Assembly: GCA_964619285.1 (NCBI GenBank)
Contig: CAZUCT010000352.1
Coordinates: 1-6,154, forward strand
Length of the DNA: 6,154 nucleotides
DNA from: CALKCV01 sp964619285
Lineage (GTDB): Bacteria > Cyanobacteriota > Cyanobacteriia > Cyanobacteriales > Microcoleaceae
Reading direction: 5' to 3'
A program made the translations under genes and the position numbers. The notes under the pieces are model-generated. The model saw only the letters and a program-made list of their open reading frames with translations, ran no database searches and was not told the origin of the DNA. Within the stretch, counting starts at the first letter, position 1, and every line of letters begins with the position of its first letter. Shown piece after piece: positions 1 through 5,683 of the stretch.

Positions 1-33
1 ACCCTCCCCACACTCCCCACCCTCCCCACACTC
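1..33. repeat. C-rich 18-bp direct repeat, nearly two copies
   Basis: An 18-bp unit (ACCCTCCCCACACTCCCC) at 1-18 is followed directly by 15 matching bases at 19-33. The repeat touches the left edge, so the array may continue outside. Similar C-rich low-complexity tracts are common between genes in filamentous cyanobacteria. No function can be read from it. Confidence 0.8.
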
Positions 34-150
34 TGACTTTTTCAGCAAGCCCCAATTTAGATCGAGGACTGGCATTGGGAGGCAGCGACTTTGCGATAGT
101 GTAGGTTCGTAGCAATCGCGCTTGACTCGATTTAAAAAGTACAATAGCCC
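34..150. other. non-coding left flank with a repeat relic
   Basis: No credible reading frame ends here, so this is the spacer beyond the 3' end of the phosphatase gene. At 105-120 the sequence GTTCGTAGCAATCGCG resembles one arm of the GTTCGTAGTAATCGC palindromic repeat found intact at 5903-5957. It is best read as a decayed half-copy. Confidence 0.5.
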
Positions 151-183
151 AGAAACCCGGTTTTTCCAAAAAACCGGGCTTCT
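151..183. repeat. AGAAACCCGG hairpin repeat, possible terminator for the phosphatase gene
   Basis: Bases 151-165 and 169-183 form a 15-bp stem with one mismatch (155/179) and a CCA loop. The same hairpin with the same CCA loop recurs at 5553-5585, so this is a dispersed repeat. It lies 13 bp beyond the stop of the minus-strand PP2C gene and could stop or stabilise that transcript. There is no clean T-tract directly after the stem on the minus strand, so the terminator role is an inference. Confidence 0.7.
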
Positions 184-196
184 TAAATCTTGTCGG

Positions 197-952
197 CTAA
201 TCAAGCCTCGCCAATAACAAAGTTAAATCATCATCGGTGCGTTGAGTTACGCGGGGCGATCGCAAAAACGAGACCAACTCTTGGGTTGCCTCCTCCCGAT
301 CGGTTGCCCCCGCCACAAACTCAAACAAAGGTATAAAAAAAGGATCGTGAGGCAGTCCGATAGGCATTTTCAGCGCCAGCATTTGCAAGCCATCGGAAAA
401 AATCGCCAGATGAGCCGGTTGCCCTCGCCATACCTTAATCTGCGCTTCCTCTATAGCATTCTCGGAAATCAAAAAAGTAGTCTCGTTAATATGCTCTCCC
501 CGGTGGGGCATCGTGAGGGGGAAAATCCGATTTTCTCTATCTCCGATCGCGACGGCACCATCTCCCACCTGAGCCGCCGTTACCATCTCCGGCATCGCTA
601 CCACCAAAATTAAAGTAGCGGCAAACTCTCGCGGTTCCACTTCCTGCATCACCGACTCCGCCTCAATTGCCAGTCTGGCAGCTTTGAGAGCATCCAGCAT
701 CACATCGTACCACGCCTCGTCGTCGGCAATTAGATCCGTTTTATGCTTGCAGATAGTTTCCACCGCCGCCCCCACCGCAATGTCGGCGCCAACATTTCCC
801 AAACTTGCCGAACCCGCACCGTCGGCTACGGCTGCTACTAAAATTCCTTCTGGGAGAAGTTCCCAGCAGTTGGCATCCTGGCAGGGTTGCCCTCGTTTTT
901 CGTGGCTGGTGCCCGCTACTGATGCCGATACTACTCGCCAGCGATCGCTCAT
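197..952 (-). CDS. PP2C-family serine/threonine phosphatase (PP2C_2 / YegK-like)
   Basis: A cytosolic metal-dependent protein phosphatase of 251 aa, about the size of one PP2C domain. The metal-binding signature is complete: QD at 25-26, VADGAGS at 42-48, QVGDGA at 128-133, FSDGL at 185-189 and DDDLTLL at 240-246. The N-terminal stretch SVAGTSHEKRGQPCQDA is typical of the short PP2C branch that pairs with TerY-like VWA proteins (E. coli YegK with YegL). No signal peptide or membrane segment is seen. The ATG at 952 gives MSDRWRVVSAS, which leads straight into the domain; no strong Shine-Dalgarno precedes it. The VWA gene lies upstream on the same strand, 168 bp away with a heptamer array in between, so co-transcription is likely but not certain. 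Family knowledge suggests it reverses phosphorylation by a partner kinase, which is not in this window. Confidence 0.93.
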   Translation of the reverse strand: MSDRWRVVSASVAGTSHEKRGQPCQDANCWELLPEGILVAAVADGAGSASLGNVGADIAVGAAVETICKHKTDLIADDEAWYDVMLDALKAARLAIEAESVMQEVEPREFAATLILVVAMPEMVTAAQVGDGAVAIGDRENRIFPLTMPHRGEHINETTFLISENAIEEAQIKVWRGQPAHLAIFSDGLQMLALKMPIGLPHDPFFIPLFEFVAGATDREEATQELVSFLRSPRVTQRTDDDLTLLLARLD

Positions 953-962
953 AATTAAGTAA

Positions 963-1011
963 TAGGTAATAGGTAATAGGGAATGGGGAATAGGTAATGA
1001 GTAATGGGTAA
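963..1011. repeat. heptamer tandem array, TAGGTAA type
   Basis: Seven consecutive 7-bp units fill this stretch: TAGGTAA, TAGGTAA, TAGGGAA, TGGGGAA, TAGGTAA, TGAGTAA, TGGGTAA. It is a short tandemly repeated repetitive sequence (STRR), a class well known in filamentous cyanobacteria. It begins 11 bp upstream of the PP2C start codon, so it occupies the place where a ribosome binding site or proximal promoter would be expected. The rest of the spacer, to 1120, is AT-rich with no recognisable element. Confidence 0.9.
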
Positions 1012-1120
1012 GTGGGTAGGCAAAAATATTTAGATAAAATTATTTCTTATTCCCCCGTAGAACGCGGCTACTGCCTGTTCGGTGTCTAATTAATTTTGCA
1101 TGATTACTTAATGGGGAGTT

Positions 1121-1783
1121 TTAAATCGTTCCCCAACCAGGAGGTGGTAGAGCTACTTGTTCGTCAACTTTTGAGTGAGACACTCTTTGCATGCTGGCAG
1201 ACAGCCATAAAAACATTTCCCTAAAATCCAAACCGCGAAGCTTGACGGGAGTCCGCTGTACTATTTCTCCCAAGCGATCCATATTTGCATTTTCCACTCC
1301 CACTGCAAAAAAAGCAACTTGTTTGTTACCTTCCTCGATTTGGATGCGATCGGCTGCCTGTTTGACAATCCGATCGGCTTCTCCCTGGGGCTCGCCGTCG
1401 GTAATCATAAATACCCAAGGTCGATAATAGGTTATCCCGTTGTTGCGGTAGTCCGATTTTCGCTTGGCAATGGTATCTAGGGCTTTTTGAATACCAGAGC
1501 CCATGTGGGTTTGTCCCTGGGCAGTGAGAGTGGGGGGCTCGAATTGGTCTGCGGTTATAAAGTCTTGGAGGATTTTTACTTGATTGTCAAAAGAAATAAT
1601 CGCCACTTCCACTCGTTTTTGGGCCAGGTCGTCTGTTACCAAGCTATCTCTAAAAGTTTCGAGACCATCGTTTAATGCTTGAATGGGCGCCCCCGTCATG
1701 GAGGCGGAGGTGTCCAACAGCAACACGCAAGGGCAACGGGGCTCTGGGTTTTCGGCAAATTCTACTGCTTCGTCTAATCTCAT
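1121..1783 (-). CDS. TerY/YegL-like von Willebrand factor A domain protein
   Basis: A 220-aa protein made of essentially one VWA domain. The metal-ion-dependent adhesion site is intact: D24-T-S26-A-S28, then T92 in GQTHMGSGI and D129 in MITDGEPQG. It should therefore bind a divalent metal and a partner protein. The tail FLWLSASMQRVSHSK (191-205) and the ending PPPGWGTI fit the TerY-like branch better than surface adhesins or Mg-chelatase subunits. There is no signal peptide, so it acts in the cytoplasm. In the TerY-P triad described by comparative genomics, this type of protein occurs with a PP2C phosphatase and a kinase, and the phosphatase is indeed the next gene here. The ATG at 1783 lies just before the domain. 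No Shine-Dalgarno is visible, because a heptamer array starts five bases upstream. The substrate or stress sensed is unknown. Confidence 0.94.
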   Translation of the reverse strand: MRLDEAVEFAENPEPRCPCVLLLDTSASMTGAPIQALNDGLETFRDSLVTDDLAQKRVEVAIISFDNQVKILQDFITADQFEPPTLTAQGQTHMGSGIQKALDTIAKRKSDYRNNGITYYRPWVFMITDGEPQGEADRIVKQAADRIQIEEGNKQVAFFAVGVENANMDRLGEIVQRTPVKLRGLDFREMFLWLSASMQRVSHSKVDEQVALPPPGWGTI

Positions 1784-1788
1784 TTTGG

Positions 1789-1871
1789 TAATTGTTAATT
1801 GTTAATTGTTAATTGTTAACTGTTAACTGTTAACTGTTAACTGTTAACTGTTAATTGTTAATTGTTAATTG
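1789..1871. repeat. heptamer tandem array, TAATTGT / TAACTGT
   Basis: Eleven full 7-bp units and one partial unit. There are four TAATTGT units, then a block of five TAACTGT units (1817-1851), then TAATTGT again. The block of one variant inside the other suggests local unit duplication after a C/T change. The array fills the space between the VWA gene and the 69-aa gene and runs 21 bases into the latter, supplying its stop codon. Such arrays are prone to slippage, so copy number may vary between strains. Confidence 0.95.
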
Positions 1872-2060
1872 AGCGTCGTTTTCTTCTTCATCTTCGCCCC
1901 AACGTTCCAACCAATCTCCTTCGACATCTTCCACATACAGATTAACATGATCCAGTCCGAAAGTTAGGCGATCGCTCTGCAATTTTTGGGCGGCTTGTAA
2001 AGATTGCCATACTTTTTCTAACCGTTCTTTGTCTGACAAAGTGGTGCTTTGCATTCCCAT
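1851..2060 (-). CDS. small acidic protein of unknown function (69 aa)
   Basis: I do not recognise this protein. It starts with an ATG at 2060 (a second in-frame ATG lies at 2054) and has a charged helical N-terminal half (KERLEKVWQSLQAAQKLQSDR, residues 11-31). A short hydrophobic patch (LTFGLDHVNLYVED, 32-45) follows, then an acidic tail (GEDEEEND, 55-62). The last six residues, QLTINN, and the stop codon come from the heptamer array, so the original C-terminus may have been longer or different. A weak AGAGA lies upstream of the start. It sits between the 232-aa gene (61 bp upstream) and the VWA gene (67 bp downstream) on the same strand, consistent with one operon. The non-random composition and an in-gene HIP1 site at 1968 support a real gene. 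A small adaptor of the VWA/PP2C pair is only a guess. Confidence 0.6.
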   Translation of the reverse strand: MGMQSTTLSDKERLEKVWQSLQAAQKLQSDRLTFGLDHVNLYVEDVEGDWLERWGEDEEENDAQLTINN

Positions 2061-2108
2061 ATTTTTCTCTAATTTTCCTAGATATTCGCGAACGAAAATC
2101 GAAACTTT

Positions 2109-2124
2109 TAGCTATTAGCTATTA
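2109..2124. repeat. heptamer repeat TAGCTAT, two copies
   Basis: TAGCTAT occurs at 2109-2115 and 2116-2122 and is followed by TA. The right end overlaps the stop codon of the 232-aa gene (complement of 2122-2124). The neighbouring array at 1789-1871 supplies the stop of the next gene in the same way. Confidence 0.7.
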
Positions 2125-2820
2125 ACCAAAGCTAAATTTAATGTATTTTTCCTGCTGAAGATGGTTGCTGTTATGCAGGACTACATTAACTAATCTACCG
2201 ACAAACTCCTCCTGTCCTGGATTATAGCTTACAAAAATTCCTCGTTCTATTTGCCATTGCTGTAGGGTATCTTTCCATTCATTATATTTCTCCTCGGAAA
2301 ACTCATCGGACATCGTAGTTAATTGAACGCACAAAGGCTTTCCCGTACTACTACTGCTTACAATTACATCGGTTGCCATTGACAAATCTGCAATATACCT
2401 GTGAACGACAGTGCCTTGGCGGTTTGTTACTAAAGCAGCGATCGCTTCTATTATTTCGGCATCTTCTCGGTCAAATTCTCCAGAACGTAACTTTTGTTTC
2501 CAGATATAAAATCTCGAATCGCTTTCATTAAACCACTTGGGAAAAAGAACCTCATACCAATATCTTACCGGAGACGGTAAATGGTTTAAAAATAATTGCC
2601 TTTCTTCCTCTGTTAAAGATTTTAGATTTAGCCAAAAATCTGCATCTCCTATTAACTCTAATAAAAATGCCATTAAGACATTTTTTCGCATTAACAAACC
2701 GGGCCTAATATCCCTAATCCATCGCCTTACCTCGTCTAGCCTATGAGCTAACCCTGGCTCTTCTGACGAGGCAAGCCGACTTAGTTCTTTTAGTTTAGGC
2801 TCGATTTTGTTGGCTTGCAA
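2122..2820 (-). CDS. hypothetical protein, 232 aa
   Basis: I do not recognise this family with confidence. The N-terminal half (1-135) is mainly alpha-helical and charged, with an aromatic-rich stretch (RYWYEVLFPKWF, 86-97). The C-terminal half alternates strands and helices: ATDVIV (149-154), PLCVQLTT (162-169), a helix rich in E, K, W and Q (174-192), then RGIFVSYNPG (193-202). An Asp before one strand and Q-x-T on the next, followed by a helix and another strand, recalls a degenerate PD-(D/E)xK nuclease-like core in which the catalytic Lys is replaced by Thr168. This is a weak inference. No signal peptide or membrane segment is evident. The frame begins at TTG, since no in-frame ATG exists before residue 44 and the next upstream in-frame stop is at 2887-2889. 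It is the promoter-proximal gene of the leftward cluster. Confidence 0.75.
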   Translation of the reverse strand: MQANKIEPKLKELSRLASSEEPGLAHRLDEVRRWIRDIRPGLLMRKNVLMAFLLELIGDADFWLNLKSLTEEERQLFLNHLPSPVRYWYEVLFPKWFNESDSRFYIWKQKLRSGEFDREDAEIIEAIAALVTNRQGTVVHRYIADLSMATDVIVSSSSTGKPLCVQLTTMSDEFSEEKYNEWKDTLQQWQIERGIFVSYNPGQEEFVGRLVNVVLHNSNHLQQEKYIKFSFG

Positions 2821-2827
2821 GCAGCAT

Positions 2828-2845
2828 CCCCCTTTTACTCCTCCT
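2828..2845 (-). promoter_or_regulatory. double Shine-Dalgarno region before the 232-aa gene
   Basis: On the minus strand this reads AGGAGGAG, then TAAA, then AGGGGG. AGGAGG is close to the 16S complement but lies 19 bases from the TTG start. AGGGGG lies 7 bases from the TTG and is the more plausible site for that start. An ATG directly after AGGGGG (2827-2825) is in another frame and meets a stop after ten codons, which makes the true start ambiguous. Confidence 0.5.
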
Positions 2846-2892
2846 ATTTCACCAAAGCAGTAATTTTTGGTTATAAGGTTTTTGTATCATAT

Positions 2893-2922
2893 TTTATAGT
2901 TTTGCGCAATATTTTTTGTCAA
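2893..2922 (-). promoter_or_regulatory. candidate sigma70 promoter for the leftward gene cluster
   Basis: On the minus strand, TTGACA (2922-2917) and TATAAA (2898-2893) are separated by 18 bp. That is a perfect -35 with a 5-of-6 -10. The start of transcription would fall near 2886, leaving a leader of about 65 nt before the TTG at 2820. The -35 overlaps the edge of the TCAATTT heptamer array, whose minus-strand unit AAATTGA supplies most of the hexamer. Confidence 0.6.
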
Positions 2923-2954
2923 TTTTCAATTTTCAATTTTCAATTGTTAATTAT
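2919..2954. repeat. heptamer tandem array, TCAATTT
   Basis: Three full TCAATTT units (2919-2939) are followed by TCAATTG and a decayed TTAATTATT. It is the same class of 7-bp array as the others but with a different unit. It sits in the divergent spacer between the 232-aa gene and acs and overlaps the -35 box of the leftward promoter. Confidence 0.85.
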
Positions 2955-2978
2955 TAAGTCCTTTGGGAAGGGGAAATT

Positions 2979-3068
2979 GGGTTTTTACCCATGGCCAGAG
3001 AAATATGGCCTTTACCACGGCCCATCAAACGACACCGAAAATGGGCCACATCCCCAGGCCAATTTTTA
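2979..3068. other. GGCC-rich patch with short dyads in the acs upstream region
   Basis: GGCC occurs five times within 68 bp (2993, 3007, 3019, 3044, 3057), which contrasts with the AT-rich surroundings. Two dyads are seen: GGGT/ACCC at 2979-2990, and GGCCCAT (3019-3025) against ATGGGCC (3041-3047) with a 15-nt loop. A decayed repeat element or a regulatory region are both possible. I see no coding support here. Confidence 0.4.
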
Positions 3069-3093
3069 GTTAAGTTTTAGTTAAGTTTTAGGG

Positions 3094-3122
3094 TTGACTA
3101 ATCAAACTAAATGTGGTATGGG
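3094..3122 (+). promoter_or_regulatory. candidate promoter for acs
   Basis: TTGACT (3094-3099) and TATGGG (3117-3122) are 17 bp apart, with a TG one base before the -10 (extended -10). The -35 is good and the -10 is poor, so this is a moderate candidate. It would give a leader of about 120 nt. A direct repeat of AGTTAAGTTTT lies just upstream (3068-3089). Confidence 0.4.
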
Positions 3123-3221
3123 CTGCCAACTCTCTATCAATTTTAAATTCCTGTAGCTTCAAAAAAACTTAAAACAATCTAAAGATTTCAAGGCAACTAG
3201 AGTAAAAATAGTTAATAAGCA

Positions 3222-3235
3222 GTAACGCAGGTTAC
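3222..3235. promoter_or_regulatory. NtcA-type palindrome 12 bp before the acs start
   Basis: GTAACGCAGGTTAC fits the consensus GTA-N8-TAC for NtcA, the global nitrogen regulator of cyanobacteria, and is a perfect 5-bp dyad (GTAAC/GTTAC). Classical NtcA activation needs a -10 about 22 bp downstream, which would fall inside acs, where no good match sits at that spacing. If the site is used, blocking of transcription is the more natural reading. A lone GTA-N8-TAC is expected about once by chance in DNA of this length, so the fuller dyad and the position are what make it notable. Confidence 0.45.
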
Positions 3236-3247
3236 AAATTAGCAGAT

Positions 3248-5215
3248 ATGTCACAACCGACAATAGAATCAATTCTCCAAGAAAAACGGCTTTTTAAGCC
3301 ATCGGCTGAATTTTCCCAACAGGCCAATATCAAAAGTCTGGAGGAATACAAAGAGCTTTACGAAAAAGCTAAAGCCGACCCCGAAAAGTTTTGGGCCGAA
3401 CTGGCAGAACGGGAATTAGACTGGTTCCAAAAATGGGACCGGGTGCTAGACTGGCAGCCACCTTTTGCTAAGTGGTTCGTTAATGGCAAGATTAATATTT
3501 CCTACAACTGCTTGGACCGCCACTTGAAAACCTGGCGGCGGAATAAGGCGGCTTTAATTTGGGAGGGGGAACCGGGAGACTCCCGCACTTTTACTTATGC
3601 CCAACTCCATCGGGAAGTTTGCCAGATGGCTAATGTCTTCAAACAGTTGGGAGTTAAAAAGGGCGATCGCGTGGGTATCTATATGCCGATGATTCCCGAA
3701 GCGGCGATCGCCATGTTAGCCTGCGCCCGTATCGGTGCGGCCCATACGGTAGTTTTTGGCGGTTTCAGCGCGGAAGCTGTTAAGGATCGTCTCGAAGATG
3801 CGGAGGCTAAGTTGGTAGTAACGGCGGATGGGGGTTGGCGCAAGGATGCGATCGTTCCCCTCAAAGAACAAGTCGATAAGGCTCTCGCCGCCGGTGCCCC
3901 CAGCGTGGATAACGTCTTAGTGGTAGAACGGACGAAACAAAAAATTCAAATGGAACCGGGCCGGGACCACTGGTGGCACGACCTCCAAGCGGGAGTCTCT
4001 GGCAAGTGCGACCCGGAACCGATGGATAGCGAAGATTTGCTGTTCGTTCTCTATACTTCCGGTACGACGGGCAAGCCCAAGGGCGTAGTTCACACTACCG
4101 GGGGTTACAATTTATATACCCACGTTACTAATAAATGGGCGTTCGACCTTCAGGATACAGATGTTTACTGGTGTACTGCCGATGTCGGCTGGATTACGGG
4201 ACATAGTTATATAGTTTACGGTCCTCTTTCCAACGGCGCTACAACCCTGATGTACGAAGGGGCACCGCGTTCGTCGAATCCCGGCTGTCTCTGGGACGTG
4301 GTGGAAAAATACGGGGTAACTATCTTTTATACTGCCCCCACTGCCATCCGCGCTTTGATGAAAATGGGAGAGCGTTATCCTAACGCTCGGGATTTGTCTT
4401 CCCTGCGACTGTTAGGAACTGTGGGAGAACCGATAAACCCGGAAGCGTGGATTTGGTACCATCGGGTTATCGGTGGAGGCCGCTGTCCCATAGTGGATAC
4501 TTGGTGGCAGACGGAGACGGGCGGTTTTATGATAACGCCCCTGCCGGGTGCAACTCCCACTAAACCGGGTTCGGCGACTTTGCCTTTCCCGGGCATTATC
4601 GCCGATATCGTCGACCAAAACGGGGAACCGGCTGACGGCAACAACGGCGGTTATTTGGTGGTTAAGTATCCTTGGCCGGGTATGATGCGAACTGTTTATA
4701 AGGATGACGATCGCTTCCGGCGCACTTATTGGGAATATTTGCGACCGGCCAGCGGGGAGTATCTTTATTTCGCCGGCGACGGGGCCCATAAAGATGAGGA
4801 TGGCTATTTTTGGATTATGGGGCGGGTGGATGACGTAATTAACGTTTCGGGCCACCGACTGGGAACGATGGAGGTCGAGTCGGCCCTGGTATCTCACGAA
4901 GCTGTTGCCGAGGCGGCGGTTGTGGGCAAACCGGACGAGGTGAAGGGGGAGGATATTGTTGCTTTTGTGACTCTGGAGGGCGATCGGGAAGGAACTCCCG
5001 AGTTAGAAAATGAGTTAAAGCAGCACGTCGTTAACGAAATTGGGGCTTTGGCCCGTCCGGGGGAGATTCGCTTTACGGACGATTTGCCCAAGACGCGATC
5101 GGGCAAGATTATGCGACGGTTGCTGCGTTCTCTGGCAGGAGGTCAAGAAATCTCTGGCGATACTTCCACTCTGCAAGACCGCGCCGTTTTGGAAAAATTG
5201 CGCGGCGGCGCGTAA
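3248..5215 (+). CDS. acs: acetyl-CoA synthetase, AMP-forming
   Basis: The enzyme makes acetyl-CoA from acetate, ATP and CoA, releasing AMP and PPi, in the cytosol. It lets the cell take up or recycle acetate into lipid and carbon metabolism. The length of 655 aa matches the family (about 650). The ANL-superfamily motifs are all present in order: phosphate-binding loop Y269-TSGTTGKPKG279, FYTAPTAIRAL from 360, WWQTETGG at 419-426 (its Trp shapes the small acetate pocket), GDGAHKDEDGY with D511, and the hinge-region GRVDDVINVSGHR with R526 and R537. PKTRSGKIMRR carries the catalytic lysine K620, which in other bacteria is the residue silenced by acetylation. FAGDG replaces the more usual FTGDG, a mild change. 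The ATG at 3248 gives MSQPTIESILQEKRLF, a normal family N-terminus; no Shine-Dalgarno is seen. It is apparently a single-gene unit, divergent from the left cluster. Confidence 0.98.
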   Translation: MSQPTIESILQEKRLFKPSAEFSQQANIKSLEEYKELYEKAKADPEKFWAELAERELDWFQKWDRVLDWQPPFAKWFVNGKINISYNCLDRHLKTWRRNKAALIWEGEPGDSRTFTYAQLHREVCQMANVFKQLGVKKGDRVGIYMPMIPEAAIAMLACARIGAAHTVVFGGFSAEAVKDRLEDAEAKLVVTADGGWRKDAIVPLKEQVDKALAAGAPSVDNVLVVERTKQKIQMEPGRDHWWHDLQAGVSGKCDPEPMDSEDLLFVLYTSGTTGKPKGVVHTTGGYNLYTHVTNKWAFDLQDTDVYWCTADVGWITGHSYIVYGPLSNGATTLMYEGAPRSSNPGCLWDVVEKYGVTIFYTAPTAIRALMKMGERYPNARDLSSLRLLGTVGEPINPEAWIWYHRVIGGGRCPIVDTWWQTETGGFMITPLPGATPTKPGSATLPFPGIIADIVDQNGEPADGNNGGYLVVKYPWPGMMRTVYKDDDRFRRTYWEYLRPASGEYLYFAGDGAHKDEDGYFWIMGRVDDVINVSGHRLGTMEVESALVSHEAVAEAAVVGKPDEVKGEDIVAFVTLEGDREGTPELENELKQHVVNEIGALARPGEIRFTDDLPKTRSGKIMRRLLRSLAGGQEISGDTSTLQDRAVLEKLRGGA

Positions 5216-5319
5216 GGGTTAGCTTAGGGAGTAGCAAAAAAACAAAGTACCAGTCCTTCGTAGGTAGGACGCGCGCGAACCGGAGCCCGACACCGGTATG
5301 TTATTAAATTGCAAGTCCC
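5216..5319. other. non-coding region after acs, short hairpins
   Basis: No gene or clear intrinsic terminator is seen. Two small hairpins are possible: GTCCT (5253-5257) with AGGAC (5266-5270), and ACCGG (5279-5283) with CCGGT (5293-5297), separated by alternating CG. Neither is followed by a T-run, so transcription of acs may end at the large palindrome beyond. Confidence 0.4.
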
Positions 5320-5372
5320 TTACGACTAAAGTCGTTACTACGAACCGTTCGTAGTAACGACTTTAATCGTAA
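5320..5372. repeat. 53-bp palindromic repeat, GTTCGTAGTAACGACTTTA type
   Basis: Arms 5320-5345 and 5347-5372 are 26 bp each around a single central base, with one mismatch (5326/5366). The inner arm is GTTCGTAGTAA and the outer arm is CGACTTTAxTCGTAA. The same inner arm joined to other cores recurs at 5723-5802 and 5903-5957. It could form a strong hairpin at the end of the acs transcript. It resembles non-coding miniature repeats common in cyanobacteria; no transposase is present. Confidence 0.9.
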
Positions 5373-5430
5373 AGCTATGTAAAACTACGCGGATGAGGTC
5401 GTGTAGCGATCGCTGAAACCGGGAATTTCG

Positions 5431-5472
5431 GCAGAAACCCAGTTTCTCAAAACCCTCTGGAGCAAACCAACT
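5431..5472. repeat. direct repeat, copy 1
   Basis: Forty of 42 bases match 5642-5683; the differences are A5441 versus G5652 and one T/C in the CCCTCT stretch. The copy begins GCAGAAACCC and ends GGAGCAAACCAAC. Both copies are followed by a TTTCTCACCC motif (near 5494 here and near 5685 in copy 2), but copy 1 has about 20 extra bases in between. The pair brackets the nested inverted repeat 5509-5656. Confidence 0.85.
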
Positions 5473-5508
5473 TTATTTTTCCACCAACCAAACTTTCTCA
5501 CCCTGCAG

Positions 5509-5656
5509 AAACCGGGTTTTTCGCACAATACCTTCGCCAGCATCGAGATTTAAGAAACCGGGTTTTTCCAAAAAACCCGGTTTCTGGCGGGCGAGTTAGC
5601 CATTTTCTTGCAGGTATTTTTATTTTGGCGAAGGTATTGTCGCAGAAACCCGGTTT
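5509..5656. repeat. nested inverted-repeat element with a central AAACCGGG hairpin
   Basis: Outer arms are 5509-5539 and 5626-5656. AAACCGGGTTT pairs with AAACCCGGTTT, five bases on each side largely fail to pair, and then ACAATACCTTCGCCA (5525-5539) pairs perfectly with 5626-5640. Inside lies a perfect 15-bp hairpin (5553-5567 with 5571-5585, loop CCA), the same kind as at 151-183. The layout resembles a miniature inverted-repeat element with a second repeat inserted in it. No coding potential is credible. Confidence 0.85.
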
Positions 5657-5683
5657 CTCAAAACCCCCTGGAGCAAACCAACC
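5642..5683. repeat. direct repeat, copy 2
   Basis: Second copy of the 42-bp repeat at 5431-5472. Its first 15 bases overlap the right outer arm of the nested inverted repeat. AGAAACC-C-GGTTTCT at 5644-5658 is itself palindromic, whereas the change at 5441 weakens that dyad in copy 1. Confidence 0.85.

Noticed and set aside
242..613. Plus-strand open frame of 123 codons
   Set aside because: It lies opposite the well-supported PP2C gene, and its protein has no domain or sensible composition; it is an antisense shadow.
2815..3069. Plus-strand open frame of 84 codons before acs
   Set aside because: It runs through the leftward promoter, the heptamer array and the GGCC patch. The protein (FSIFNFQLLII) is a translation of the repeat.
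3198..3208. A -10 box (TAGAGT/TAAAAA) near acs for class II NtcA activation
   Set aside because: It lies upstream of the NtcA-like site rather than about 22 bp downstream, and has no matching -35.
4375..5106. Several minus-strand open frames within acs
   Set aside because: They are opposite conserved acs motifs and show no domain of their own.
5253..5297. Intrinsic terminator directly after acs
   Set aside because: The stems are only 5 bp and no T-run follows either.
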